A DNA stretch of 37,523 nucleotides, from NCBI GenBank assembly GCA_023249635.1, contig JAHFCH010000041.1, forward strand, positions 1-37,523, read 5' to 3'. This stretch comes from Fibrobacterota bacterium (GTDB lineage Bacteria; Fibrobacterota; Fibrobacteria; UBA11236). The notes beneath the pieces were generated by a model that was not told the origin of the DNA, made no database searches, and worked only from the letters and a program-made list of their open reading frames with translations. Positions within the stretch are counted from its first letter, which is position 1, and every line of letters begins with the position of its first letter. Made by a program: the position numbers and the translations under genes. Below are positions 29,704 through 37,523 of this stretch, one piece after another.

Positions 29704-30814
29704 CTCCTACGCCTGCGGGCCTCGCGGTTGGGCTTGCCGCCTCCAGCATCCGTTCTCTCCATGCGGTCAGCGCCGGTGCAAATGCGCCGCCGGTCCCGGC
29801 GCTTATGCGTCGCAGCGCTTCCCGGCCGAACGCCAGGCTGGAGGGGAAGATATCCGCCATCATCGGGAGCGCGAGCAGGAATCCCCGCAACCAGATCGAG
29901 CGCGGATTGCGGGCCCATTGCCAGGGAAAGCGCAAAGTGAGCCACCGTCCGGCCAGAATCAGGGCGGCCAAGCGTGTCGCGTAGGCCAGGAAATGGTCTA
30001 TCCCTTCACGGGTGAGCCAGCCGCCGGCAACGTAAGCCCCTGGCGTATGCAATAGATGCAGCCAGGCCAAATAGAAAAAGAACGGCCAGGCTTGCAGCAG
30101 GATGCGACCGCGCCCGGGCACGGCCATGATCAGCAAGGTCAAGGCGGGTATTTGCAGGACGGGATCGGGAACGCATGCCAGTAGGATAAGGAAGGCCAAG
30201 CCGGCCAGGAAAGGTTCAACCCGGGAAGCAGCCAGATTGGTCTGCGGCAGAGCTGCGCCGGGCGGCAGCGGGGCGAAGAGGGCGTCGAGCTCACGCTCCG
30301 AACCGCGGATAAGCATGGCCACGACGGCTCCCGAGACCAGGGACCAGGCGAGAATGGGGCCCGTCTGGAAATAGAATCCCGCATGCCGGATGAGGGTGGC
30401 GTTGACCGCGGCCAATTGCAGCACATTGAATGCGGAGGCCATCAAGACGCTCGCCCCCAAGGTTCCCAGCAGGCCGCGGCGATAGGACCATTCCACGGCG
30501 GGGCCCAAGGCCAGGAAGGCCCCTATCCCGGACCCCGTGCCTATGAGGAATGTGGTCAGGGGTTGCCCCCCGTACAACAAGGCGACGGCATTGCGCGCGA
30601 CGAAAAGGGCGCAGGCGGGCCGCGCTCCGAAACGCAGCAGGAAAGGGAGGATGACCACATAAGAGAATCCCACCCGCATCCACGGGAAAAGGGGAATGCG
30701 CGGCAGCAGATTCTCCATGATGTGCAGGCTCGATGCCGCCAGCAAGGCAAGGGCGAACGCCTCCGGGGTAACGCGAGGGTTACCCGAGGTTTCCGGTTCA
30801 GTAGGTGATGGCAT
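29657..30814 (-). CDS. Gx-type permease fused to an EcfT/CbiQ-like domain
   Basis: The product has about 385 residues. The N-terminal half (about 20-170) matches the Gx transporter family (heptaprenyl diphosphate synthase component I, Pfam Hpre_diP_synt_I): LLAASSLHIMENLLPRIPLFPWMRVGFSYVVILPFLLRFG, ARNAVALLYGG and FLIGTGSGIGAFL. The C-terminal half (about 200-330) looks like an ECF transporter T component, with VPDPVLQIPALTLLIMAVPGRGR and LTREGIDHFLAYATRLAALILAGRWLTLRF. It ends in a Gly/Asn/Ser tail. Such a fusion would put substrate binding and coupling in one chain; no ATPase component is nearby. The gene overlaps the NusG_II gene start-side by 17 nt (ATG 30814; GTG 30823 is an alternative), so the pair is coupled. 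The substrate is unknown. Confidence 0.8.
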   Translation of the reverse strand: MPSPTEPETSGNPRVTPEAFALALLAASSLHIMENLLPRIPLFPWMRVGFSYVVILPFLLRFGARPACALFVARNAVALLYGGQPLTTFLIGTGSGIGAFLALGPAVEWSYRRGLLGTLGASVLMASAFNVLQLAAVNATLIRHAGFYFQTGPILAWSLVSGAVVAMLIRGSERELDALFAPLPPGAALPQTNLAASRVEPFLAGLAFLILLACVPDPVLQIPALTLLIMAVPGRGRILLQAWPFFFYLAWLHLLHTPGAYVAGGWLTREGIDHFLAYATRLAALILAGRWLTLRFPWQWARNPRSIWLRGFLLALPMMADIFPSSLAFGREALRRISAGTGGAFAPALTAWRERMLEAASPTARPAGVGVSSEAGNAKGNGESG

Positions 30815-31184
30815 CCGGGGCACCCGCGGGATCTTCGCCGCTTTCGATGACGATCAGGAGGCGCGCGGGCAGGCAGACGACTTCGGCGTGGCTATGGGCG
30901 ATCTTACCGGTGCGAACGCAAATCTGGTTGCGGCAGGGGGAAGCGGTGACCCGGGCTGAGCCTTCCCCGAATTCAGCGTTGACCGGACCGATGCGGGTGG
31001 GAATGGGAACGCTATGCCTGGGGCCATCCAAGCTGTACCAGCCGTATTTGTTATCCCCTACGAAGACGATGGCGCGAGCGCCGGGCGTGATCCTGAAGGC
31101 CAGCAGGCCCCAGGCCGAAGCCGCGGCGATGGCGCATAGCACTACGGCGTCCAAGGGGCGGAAAAATGCTCGGGACCCGGTCAC
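30798..31184 (-). CDS. NusG domain II-containing protein
   Basis: The 128-residue protein has one N-terminal membrane helix (VVLCAIAAASAWGLLAF) and an exported NusG_II domain (Pfam 07009). The tell-tale pattern is VTASPCRNQICVRTGKIAHSHAEVVCLPARLLIVIE, that is C-x4-C-x3-GxI...VCLP. This domain is commonly encoded beside Gx transporters and ApbE in anaerobes. Its position directly before the Gx-EcfT fusion reproduces that known pairing; no ApbE gene is seen. The three cysteines suggest redox or metal chemistry outside the membrane, but the role is not established. Confidence 0.88.
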   Translation of the reverse strand: MTGSRAFFRPLDAVVLCAIAAASAWGLLAFRITPGARAIVFVGDNKYGWYSLDGPRHSVPIPTRIGPVNAEFGEGSARVTASPCRNQICVRTGKIAHSHAEVVCLPARLLIVIESGEDPAGAPDAITY

Positions 31185-31229
31185 GGGAAGAATGTAGTCG
31201 AGAATTCCCGCGGCGGGAAGCAGACGCGG

Positions 31230-31934
31230 TCAGTCCTGGTTGTCGCTGTCGGCGGGAACCGATCCCGCGGGATCGGTTGCGGTGACGTCCCCGCCGGTTC
31301 CGGCCGGCGAATTATCCCCCGCCCATGCGGTAAGGCTGGCGGAAATGCGGATGCTCACCTCGGTGCGGAATTCCTCGTAGGAAACCGTCGTGCGGCCGTT
31401 CGCGGACGACTCGCCCTTGGATTTCCAGGCGTCGAGGCGTTTGCGGATTGCTTCCGCGAAATCCTCGCGCGCGCCGCCTTTTTCCGCATGCTCCTTGTCC
31501 CAATGCTCGCGCAAGCGCGCGGCCAAATCGTCGGCGTCGCCCAATTGCGGGAAATGCCCGTGATGGCGTTTCTGGTGCTTATGGGTATGGCCGGTCGACA
31601 TATCCAAAGCATCCATCAGGGAGTTGACCTGCCCGTGGGAGGAAAGCCGATCCGATTCGGAAGGCTTTCCGCAGCCCTCGCCATCGTTGGTTGTTTCGAT
31701 GGTGATCTTGCGGGAGATCTGGATGGCGCGGGCTTCGATGCTGAGCGTAAAGGTATCGCCGTCCTGGTTGCGGGCCACCAGTGCGGATCCGTCGCCGCCG
31801 GCGCCGCCATCGTCGGGCTTGATGGCAGGAACGGCCTGGCCATCCTGCGGCTTGGGCGTGCCGCCGGTGGTCAGCGTCGCTTTGGCGTAAAGACTGAGCT
31901 GGGTATAGCTGGACTGGATCGAAATCTTTTCCAT
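31230..31934 (-). CDS. Protein of unknown function
   Basis: I do not recognise a family. The 234-residue protein begins MEKISIQSSYTQLSLYAKATLTTGG and has no signal peptide. A Gly/Asp-rich region (about 35-60) precedes DTFTLSIEARAIQISRKITIE, then a His-rich patch (STGHTHKHQKRHHGHF, about 112-127) that may bind metal, then an acidic helix with DADDLAARLREHWDKEHAEKG. The C-terminus is low in complexity (Gly/Asp/Pro). It has its own strong promoter and a leader of about 70 nt. The gene lies between aconitase and the NusG_II/Gx pair on the same strand, but apparently as a separate unit. Confidence 0.72.
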   Translation of the reverse strand: MEKISIQSSYTQLSLYAKATLTTGGTPKPQDGQAVPAIKPDDGGAGGDGSALVARNQDGDTFTLSIEARAIQISRKITIETTNDGEGCGKPSESDRLSSHGQVNSLMDALDMSTGHTHKHQKRHHGHFPQLGDADDLAARLREHWDKEHAEKGGAREDFAEAIRKRLDAWKSKGESSANGRTTVSYEEFRTEVSIRISASLTAWAGDNSPAGTGGDVTATDPAGSVPADSDNQD

Positions 31935-32010
31935 GGCTCACCTACACTGCCGGGCGGCCATGCGGGGCCACCCGGAATCCTATCGGCGCGAAGCCTAGGG
32001 ACTTGACCGT

Positions 32011-32039
32011 ATTCTAACGGCGGATGGCGCAGGAGTCAA
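32011..32039 (-). promoter_or_regulatory. Promoter of the unknown gene at 31230-31934
   Basis: On the minus strand TTGACT (32034-32039), 17 nt, TAGAAT (32011-32016), each five of six bases from consensus. The predicted start is near 32004. Confidence 0.7.
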
Positions 32040-32090
32040 AGAAGGTTTTTGGAATCGCGCGGAAGTTAACGCGGATGTTAACGCTGAAGT

Positions 32091-32123
32091 GGAAGCCGCG
32101 CGCGAAGGATCGCGCGAGCTTCC
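32091..32123. terminator. Hairpin downstream of aconitase
   Basis: GGAAGC (32091-32096) pairs with GCTTCC (32118-32123), and the inner CGCGCGA/TCGCGCG arms extend the stem. There is no T-tract, so it may be a weak terminator or an mRNA 3' stabiliser. Two GTTAACGC copies lie just beside it on the plus strand. Confidence 0.5.
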
Positions 32124-32136
32124 GCGCTGCGAGGGA

Positions 32137-34401
32137 TCAGCTCATCAGGTTCAAAGCCGAACCGGCCTTGAACCACGCGATCTGTTCCTGGTTGAAGGTG
32201 TGCGTCACTTCAAAGCTGTCCGAAGCACCGTCCGCATGGGTCAGCGTCACCTTAAGGTTCTTGCCCGGCGCGAAAGCCAGCAAGCCGGTGATGGCGACTT
32301 TATCATCTTCGCGCACCTTGTCGTAGTCCGCCGGGTTGGCGAACTTGAGCGGCAGCAAGCCCTGCTTCTTGAGATTGGTCTCGTGGATGCGGGCCATGCT
32401 CTTGGCGATCACGGCCTTGGCGCCCAGGAAGCGCGGCGACATGGCGGCATGCTCGCGGGACGAACCCTCGCCGTAATTCTCTTCGCCAAATACGACCCAG
32501 CCTATGCCTTTGGCCTGGTAGTCGCGGGCGATTTGGGAATAGGTCTTGCCGGTTTCGCCGGTCAGCACGTTGCGGCCCTTGCCGATGGCTTCCGCGCCAG
32601 CGCTGGCACCGGCGAAAGCATTGGTCGCTCCCAGCAGCATGTTGTCGGAAATCTTATCGAGGTGGCCGCGGAACTTGAGCCATTTGCCGGCGGGCGAGAT
32701 ATGGTCGGTGGTGCATTTGCCGGCGGCTTTGGCGAGCACCAAGGCGCCTTCGATTTCCTTGCCGTCCCATGGCTTGAAGGGCTCGAGCAATTGCAGGCGA
32801 CCGCTGTCCTTCGCGACCTGCACCGTGACCGCGGATCCGTCAGTCGCCGGGGGAATGAAACCCCCATCGTTGAAGGCGTATCCCTTTTTGGGCAGGGCGT
32901 CGGCGACCGGGGCTTGCAGCTTGTACGGTTTGCCGTCCGCGCCTGTGAGGGTATCGGTCAGGGGGTTGAACTTGATGGTACCGGCCAGGGCCATGGCCGT
33001 GACAAGTTCCGGTGATCCGATAAAGGAGAGGGTCGCATTGTTGCCGTCATTGCGGCCGCGGAAGTTGCGGTTGAAGGAACTGATGATGGAGTTGGACACG
33101 CCGTCGACAAGGTCCTTGCGCTGCCATTGGCCGATGCAAGGGCCGCAGGCGTTGGCCATCACGACCGCGCCCATGTTGTCCAGGGTGGCCAGATAACCGT
33201 CGCGTTTGGTGGTGTCGAAGACCTGCTCCGAGCCGGGGCTGACGAAGAATTGCGACAGGGCCTTGCCGCCGCGGGAGAGGGCCTGGTTGGCCACGAAAGC
33301 GGCGCGGCCTACGTCTTCGTAAGAGGAGTTGGTGCACGAGCCGATGAGGGCGGCGGAAAGCAGTTCCGGATACTTTTCCTTTTCGATCTCTTCCTTGAAC
33401 TTGGAGATGGGGCGGGCCTTGTCCGGGCTGTGGGGGCCGACCACGTAAGGCTCCAGGACGTCGAGATCGATCTCGATGACTTCGTCGTAGAATCCCTTGG
33501 GGTTGGCGAGGACTTCGGGATCGGGATTGAGGAAGGCTTGGTATTGATCGGCGAGGTCGGCGATGTCCGACCGGCGGGTGGCGCGCAGGTAGGCGCCCAT
33601 GGCGGCATGATAGGGGAAGACCGAACAGGTCGCGCCCAGTTCGGCGCCCATGTTGGTGACCGTGGCCTGCGCCGTGCACGACAGCGTTGCCACGCCCGCG
33701 CCGAAATACTCGATGACCTTGTTGGTTCCGCCCTTGACGGTAAGGATTTCCAGCAGCTTGAGGATGATGTCCTTGCCCGAGGCCCAGCCGTTGAGCTTGC
33801 CTTTCAGGTGCACGCCGGTGACTTTGGGATAGAGTACTTCCCACGGCATGCCGACCATGACGTCGACGGCATCGGAGCCGCCCACCCCGACGGCCATCAT
33901 GCCCAAGCCGCCGGCATTGGGGGTGTGGCTGTCGGTGCCGATCATCATGCCGCCGGGGAACGCGTAGTTCTCTAGCACGACCTGGTGGATGATACCGGAA
34001 CCGGGTTTCCAGAAACCCATGCCGTATTTCTTGGCGGCCGAGCTGAGGAAATCGAAGACTTCCTTGTTCTCAAGGTTGGCGCTGTCGACGTCCTTGGACG
34101 CGCCGTCGCGCGCGATGATGAGATGGTCGCAATGCACGGTGCTGGGTACAGCCACCTTCGCCTTCTGCGCCTGCATGAATTGGAGGATGGCCATTTGCGC
34201 GGTGGCGTCCTGCATGGCGACGCGATCGGGGCGCAGCAGCGCGAAGGACTTGCCGCGTTCCAGCTTGGGCTGGGCGGCATCGTCGAGATGCGACCAGATG
34301 ATTTTTTCCGCGAGGGTGAGGGCCTTGCCCAGGGTCTTGCGGGCATAGGCGTGCTTGGCGTCCAATCCGGCATAAATCGCTTTGATATCGAGGCCTTCCA
34401 T
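32137..34401 (-). CDS. acn: Aconitate hydratase, mitochondrial-type AcnA
   Basis: Aconitase isomerises citrate and isocitrate in the TCA cycle with a [4Fe-4S] cluster. The 754-residue protein has the three cluster cysteines C356 (GSCTNSSYED), C419 and C422 (NACGPCIGQW), plus GTDSHTPNAGGLGMMAVGVGGSDAVDVM near the N-terminus and the C-terminal swivel domain with GEENYGEGSSREHAAM. Length fits the mitochondrial or AcnA-like form found in FCB-type bacteria, not AcnB. Start: GGAG lies 5 nt before the ATG at 34401; the GTG at 34407 is less likely. The Nfu protein in this window could supply the cluster. No promoter was assigned with confidence; TTGCCG, 17 nt, TAACGT was seen but is weak. Confidence 0.96.
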   Translation of the reverse strand: MEGLDIKAIYAGLDAKHAYARKTLGKALTLAEKIIWSHLDDAAQPKLERGKSFALLRPDRVAMQDATAQMAILQFMQAQKAKVAVPSTVHCDHLIIARDGASKDVDSANLENKEVFDFLSSAAKKYGMGFWKPGSGIIHQVVLENYAFPGGMMIGTDSHTPNAGGLGMMAVGVGGSDAVDVMVGMPWEVLYPKVTGVHLKGKLNGWASGKDIILKLLEILTVKGGTNKVIEYFGAGVATLSCTAQATVTNMGAELGATCSVFPYHAAMGAYLRATRRSDIADLADQYQAFLNPDPEVLANPKGFYDEVIEIDLDVLEPYVVGPHSPDKARPISKFKEEIEKEKYPELLSAALIGSCTNSSYEDVGRAAFVANQALSRGGKALSQFFVSPGSEQVFDTTKRDGYLATLDNMGAVVMANACGPCIGQWQRKDLVDGVSNSIISSFNRNFRGRNDGNNATLSFIGSPELVTAMALAGTIKFNPLTDTLTGADGKPYKLQAPVADALPKKGYAFNDGGFIPPATDGSAVTVQVAKDSGRLQLLEPFKPWDGKEIEGALVLAKAAGKCTTDHISPAGKWLKFRGHLDKISDNMLLGATNAFAGASAGAEAIGKGRNVLTGETGKTYSQIARDYQAKGIGWVVFGEENYGEGSSREHAAMSPRFLGAKAVIAKSMARIHETNLKKQGLLPLKFANPADYDKVREDDKVAITGLLAFAPGKNLKVTLTHADGASDSFEVTHTFNQEQIAWFKAGSALNLMS

Positions 34402-34725
34402 CTTCACTCCATCGCTCGGGGATGCCCGCGGCCACTAACGCCAGGGGCGGGTCCGAAACCGCACAAACGTTAGAATTATGAGGAAAAACCGGCAATTTAC
34501 GCGTTCGCAATCCGCGGAAATGCACCATCGGCCATAAAATGGCGCCAGCTTCTGATCGCAGAAATTGACCGGTGAATCGTCTTATGACCGGCGTAGGGAG
34601 GATGCGTGCCCGCATTCCGGCGCGTTGAGGGGTTTGTGAAGATGGCCCGGTTTTTGATTGGGATGGGCTGTGGATCTTCGGCGGCAGGAAACCGGGAGGA
34701 GCGGGGATCCGAAAAGGGAGAACGC
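34402..34725. other. Divergent intergenic region between aconitase and the exported-protein cluster
   Basis: This 324-nt region holds the upstream sequences of two divergent genes. No gene was recognised. Weak promoter-like strings include TTGACC (34566-34571) without a matching -10 at a good distance. The ribosome binding site for the next gene (GGGAG, 6 nt before the ATG at 34726) lies at its end. Confidence 0.3.
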
Positions 34726-35835
34726 ATGGGTAAGCATATCAGGATGCCAAAGGCGACGGTTATTGCCGTGGCCATGGCGACGTTGGCAGTCGGGATGGGT
34801 ACGGCATGGGCACAGGCGCCGGAGCCGAAGACGTCGGAGTACGATTACGTGCTGGCCGCCGACGGGCTCGGTCTGGGAGTGGAGAATCAATTGCAGAACA
34901 TCGGGAAATTCATGGCCTGGGCCACCCCGGATTCGATCCGGTTCGCGCGGTCGGAGTGGGGATGCACGTTGGATATTCCCGGGCATTGCTCGGCTTTCCG
35001 CAGGAGCCTGCCGGGCATCGCGTTGCCGAAGCACAATAACGCCACGCCTCCGCCCTTCACCTTATCCAGCCTGTTCCCGAAAGCGGTGGCGACGGATTCG
35101 ATGGACGTGGTCGTGGCCGTGGCGATTCCCGGAGGGAAGTTCCACCGCTACGAGCTGCGCCTGCCCTCGACCAATGAAAGCGTGAAGTGGACGGTGCACG
35201 CCCATGACTCCGCCGTGATCCCCTACCAGCCAGGCCAGCGGCCCCTGATGATAGCGATCAAGAGCACCCTTTGGGATAACATCTCTACCACCTACACCAT
35301 CGCGGGCACGGCCCGTCTGTACGAATCCATCGGCTGGTGGCAGGGTAAATTGACCGCCCCCGGGCCCTACCCGTTCCCGGCCCAGGAGGATTGGATGTGC
35401 AGCGGGTCGGGATATTACGGAGCAACCGGCGGCTACATATACGCGGAGGCCGATGATACCCCTCCCATCCGCGCGCCTTCGGGAATGCCCACCTCCGTCT
35501 TGCGCATAGACGGGAACGCGGCGCTCGGCGCCGACGGCTGGGTCTCGCTGCGCAAGGAGTACACCATGACTTGGACCGCATACCATCTCACTCCCGGCGA
35601 TTTCTACGGCTTCCGTATCGTCAAAGACCGCGGCGGGGTGGGCATCTGGCGGCATCGCCGCTCGGGTCCCGCCGTATTCGATTGGCTGATCGATCCGACT
35701 ACTGGGATTGGCGCCGGGCGCGAACGTCCCAGGATGGCCCTCGCGGGCAATACCGGCGCCAACGCGGTTGATGCGACCGGGCGCGTCGTGGACCGCGGCG
35801 TTCGCCGGCTATCCTTCGTAGGGCGTGGGCCGTGA
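34726..35835 (+). CDS. Exported protein of unknown function
   Basis: I do not recognise a family. The 369-residue protein starts at ATG 34726, with GGGAG 6 nt upstream. It has a signal peptide (MGKHIRMPKATVIAVAMATLAVGMGTAWA, cut before QAPEP). The mature part is beta-rich, with many Trp/Tyr residues (YDYVLAADGLGLG, WWQGKLTAPGPYPFPAQEDWMCSGSGYYG), cysteine pairs (for example GCTLDIPGHC) and a final VDATGRVVDRGVRRLSFVGRGP. A carbohydrate or adhesin role is possible but only a guess. The stop overlaps the GTG of the next gene (GTGA), so the two are coupled. Confidence 0.72.
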   Translation: MGKHIRMPKATVIAVAMATLAVGMGTAWAQAPEPKTSEYDYVLAADGLGLGVENQLQNIGKFMAWATPDSIRFARSEWGCTLDIPGHCSAFRRSLPGIALPKHNNATPPPFTLSSLFPKAVATDSMDVVVAVAIPGGKFHRYELRLPSTNESVKWTVHAHDSAVIPYQPGQRPLMIAIKSTLWDNISTTYTIAGTARLYESIGWWQGKLTAPGPYPFPAQEDWMCSGSGYYGATGGYIYAEADDTPPIRAPSGMPTSVLRIDGNAALGADGWVSLRKEYTMTWTAYHLTPGDFYGFRIVKDRGGVGIWRHRRSGPAVFDWLIDPTTGIGAGRERPRMALAGNTGANAVDATGRVVDRGVRRLSFVGRGP

Positions 35836-37385
35836 GGGGGACGATTCTCCGCGCGGCGCTCGCCGCTCTCCTGTGCGCCGTCGCCGTCGTCGCGCAAACC
35901 GGCGACGAAAAGTTCGTCGGGGAGTATTGGCAACGCTTCGTCGCGGGGCGCAAAATCGATCCTGAGCAGCATCCCCAGCATCTGGGGGCGTTGACGGCCT
36001 GGAATACGGAGGATTCCCTCTATCTGCTGCCTTTCGATTTCGTCTGCCCGACCAGCCTGTGTTCCGAATGCCAAAGCGGGAGGTTCGCGCCGCATGCCTT
36101 CCGCCTACCGTTCCGTACCGGCACCACGGTTCCCTTCGCTTTGGTGCGGGAGCAGGGCGCCAGCGTTTACCAGCCTACGCAGGTGAAGGCCCGGGTGGTA
36201 TTCGCCTTGCCGGACGGCAGGCTCTACGGCCTCACCGCGACTTGGAACGGTGCGTACCCCGCTTCGGCCGCTTGGGTGGAAGGGAGCCTGGGCGGGGTTC
36301 CCAACGGGGGAAAGATTCCCCAGGTGGTCGCCCCGGCGCAGGATTTCTCGCCCAAAACCGATTCGGCGGCACTGGTGTTCGGCTCCGCCGGATTGGGACG
36401 TCGGGTGGAGTGGACGCAGAAGGACGGCTTCACTTGGACCGACCTTGGGCTTCCCATCGCGGACTACTGCGCCCGGGGCGGGCGTTATCTGGGGACCGGG
36501 AACGGGACCATCTACCGCTTCGACGGTTTCCCAAACCTGACGGAAGTAAGCCCGACATTCAACTCCGCCGTGATGGCGATGGACTCGACCGCGGCCTTAT
36601 TAAGGGATCATTCGCTCCTTTATTACGAGGACTCCCAGTGGCGGAAGGCCGCGCAGAAGGCCGAGCTTACGGCTCGCGCCTGGGTCCTGGATTGGGACGG
36701 GCAAGGCCTGCGGGCCAAGGTTTGGAGCGACGCCGCCCAGCCTGCTATCCTCCGGCTGTCCGATGACCCGACCCGGTTGTACCGGTTGGTTTCCTTCGAC
36801 GAGTTATTCCCTTTGGATAGCGATGTCGTTTCCGTTTACCCCGACGGCGGCATAGTGACTCTCTTCGCGCAGGATGCGGATCAAGACTTCGATCCCCTTA
36901 TCGTCCGGCGCATCCGCGGGAAGGACACCCTGGTGCTTTCCGGGGATTTCCGCAAGACGGTGCCCGGTTGGGGTCCGGTGCTGGGGAATGCCCGCGGCCC
37001 CGGCTGCGCCGCCGATGGAATTTGTCTGGGAGGCTCGCCGGCGGAGATGTTCCTGGCATTGCGCTCCGATTCGGCCATCCTTACCCTTCCGGTCCTGAAA
37101 GGGATAATGGACAAGATGTGCCCGAACCAGCCCTATTTCTCCACCACCGTGGACACGGCGTACACGCTGCGCATGGATTTCCGGATGCGCGATGAAGTGC
37201 AAGTGGGAATAGGGCGGGATGTGTACCGCGTGAGCTACGCTTCCACGGGAATCCTCGTGCGGCGCCCGCTCTCGCCGGCCTCCATGGGCGCCGGGACCCT
37301 ACGCCGCGTCGACGGCCGGGCGGCGGGTGCGGCGGCCGCGCTTGGCAAGGAAAACCGGCGGCCGGAACGGCTTTTCCGCCGCTGA
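35832..37385 (+). CDS. Exported protein of unknown function with C-terminal LRRVDGRA motif
   Basis: I do not recognise a family. The 517-residue protein starts at GTG 35832, overlapping the previous stop. It has a signal peptide (MRGTILRAALAALLCAVAVVA, then QTGDEK). The mature part is largely beta-structured with repeated short strands (LLRDHSLLYYEDSQW, GRYLGTGNGTIYRFDGF), fitting a propeller-like or jelly-roll architecture. Cysteines appear as CPTSLCSEC. The C-terminal region has LRRVDGRA followed by 20 residues ending RLFRR, matching the LRAVDGRA tail of the Kelch-like protein at 28444-29703, so it may carry the same sorting signal. It sits between two other exported proteins. Confidence 0.74.
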   Translation: MRGTILRAALAALLCAVAVVAQTGDEKFVGEYWQRFVAGRKIDPEQHPQHLGALTAWNTEDSLYLLPFDFVCPTSLCSECQSGRFAPHAFRLPFRTGTTVPFALVREQGASVYQPTQVKARVVFALPDGRLYGLTATWNGAYPASAAWVEGSLGGVPNGGKIPQVVAPAQDFSPKTDSAALVFGSAGLGRRVEWTQKDGFTWTDLGLPIADYCARGGRYLGTGNGTIYRFDGFPNLTEVSPTFNSAVMAMDSTAALLRDHSLLYYEDSQWRKAAQKAELTARAWVLDWDGQGLRAKVWSDAAQPAILRLSDDPTRLYRLVSFDELFPLDSDVVSVYPDGGIVTLFAQDADQDFDPLIVRRIRGKDTLVLSGDFRKTVPGWGPVLGNARGPGCAADGICLGGSPAEMFLALRSDSAILTLPVLKGIMDKMCPNQPYFSTTVDTAYTLRMDFRMRDEVQVGIGRDVYRVSYASTGILVRRPLSPASMGAGTLRRVDGRAAGAAAALGKENRRPERLFRR

Positions 37386-37459
37386 GCGCAACCCTTACGC
37401 GGACGAGGCCCGGACTGGATCCGCTGCCGGGGTAGGCGGTAAAATCCTTCCTCAAGCCC

Positions 37460-37523
37460 ATGCGTCCCCTCGCCTTCCTTACCGCCTTCCTGTTGGCCTC
37501 GGCCGTTTTCGCCGAGGACGATG
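37460..37523 (+). CDS. Exported protein, N-terminal fragment
   Basis: The window ends after 21 codons. The reading MRPLAFLTAFLLASAVFAEDD is a textbook short Sec signal peptide with a cleavage site after VFA. It lies 75 nt after the previous exported protein and so continues the run of exported genes. Beyond that nothing can be said. No good ribosome binding site is visible before the ATG. Confidence 0.6.
   Translation, partial: MRPLAFLTAFLLASAVFAEDD

Overview
The window is GC-rich, gene-dense bacterial chromosome with no phage, insertion sequence, CRISPR array or plasmid module. Many products carry Sec signal peptides, and one looks like a small outer-membrane protein, so a Gram-negative cell is likely. 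The mix (mitochondrial-type aconitase, KaiC-like ATPase plus response regulator, secreted Asp-rich repeat proteins, short ribosome binding sites, TTGNCN/TATAWT-type promoters) would fit the Fibrobacterota or a neighbouring FCB-type lineage. That placement is an inference; no rRNA gene is present to prove it.

Layout, left to right. 1-1160 (-): the start of dnaX and a fusion of a degenerate receiver with an RsbW-like ATPase. 1396-3662: hslO (Hsp33) diverging from a DJ-1/YajL-like gene that overlaps a TauE/SafE permease. 3828-5954 (+): a PAS-PAS hybrid histidine kinase. 5966-8938 (-): a compact sulfur operon rrf2-cysH-cysK-moeB with a clear promoter. 9078-11087 (+): mutL, whose C-terminal endonuclease motifs are lost. 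11364-12859: a secreted CsgG/TolB-N-like protein convergent with a C4 zinc-ribbon coiled-coil protein, with a shared bidirectional terminator. 12959-15725 (-): ispE, tRNA-Gln(TTG), rplY, pth. 15853-18598 (+): argF, then a KaiC-like ATPase, two small three-helix membrane proteins and a CheY-like regulator. 18677-20319 (-): a gene of unknown function with a structured leader, and murI. 20422-24393 (+): a SEC-C protein, a secreted 26-residue-repeat protein and a secreted HEAT-like protein. 24532-25788 (+): glutamate dehydrogenase. 25848-27675 (-): a DHOD-family enzyme and an envelope protein. 27854-29703 (+): an Nfu protein and a Kelch-like secreted protein. 29657-31184 (-): NusG domain II protein and a Gx/EcfT-like fused permease. 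31230-34401 (-): an unknown protein and aconitase. 34726-37523 (+): three consecutive exported proteins, the last cut by the window edge.

The features that normal annotation would miss are three intergenic inverted heptamer elements (11145-11245, 14673-14808, 18610-18669). Each has six 7-bp units split between two facing arms. Two share the unit GTCGGGC and one uses AGGTYTA, so the architecture is kept while the sequence differs. The KaiC-like ATPase/membrane pair/response regulator operon is the best candidate for an undescribed protein system. Other points are the apparently nuclease-dead MutL, a CysH with a CX4C instead of CX2C cluster motif, a pseudo-receiver, a fused Gx-EcfT permease, and a C-terminal LRxVDGRA motif shared by two unrelated secreted proteins.
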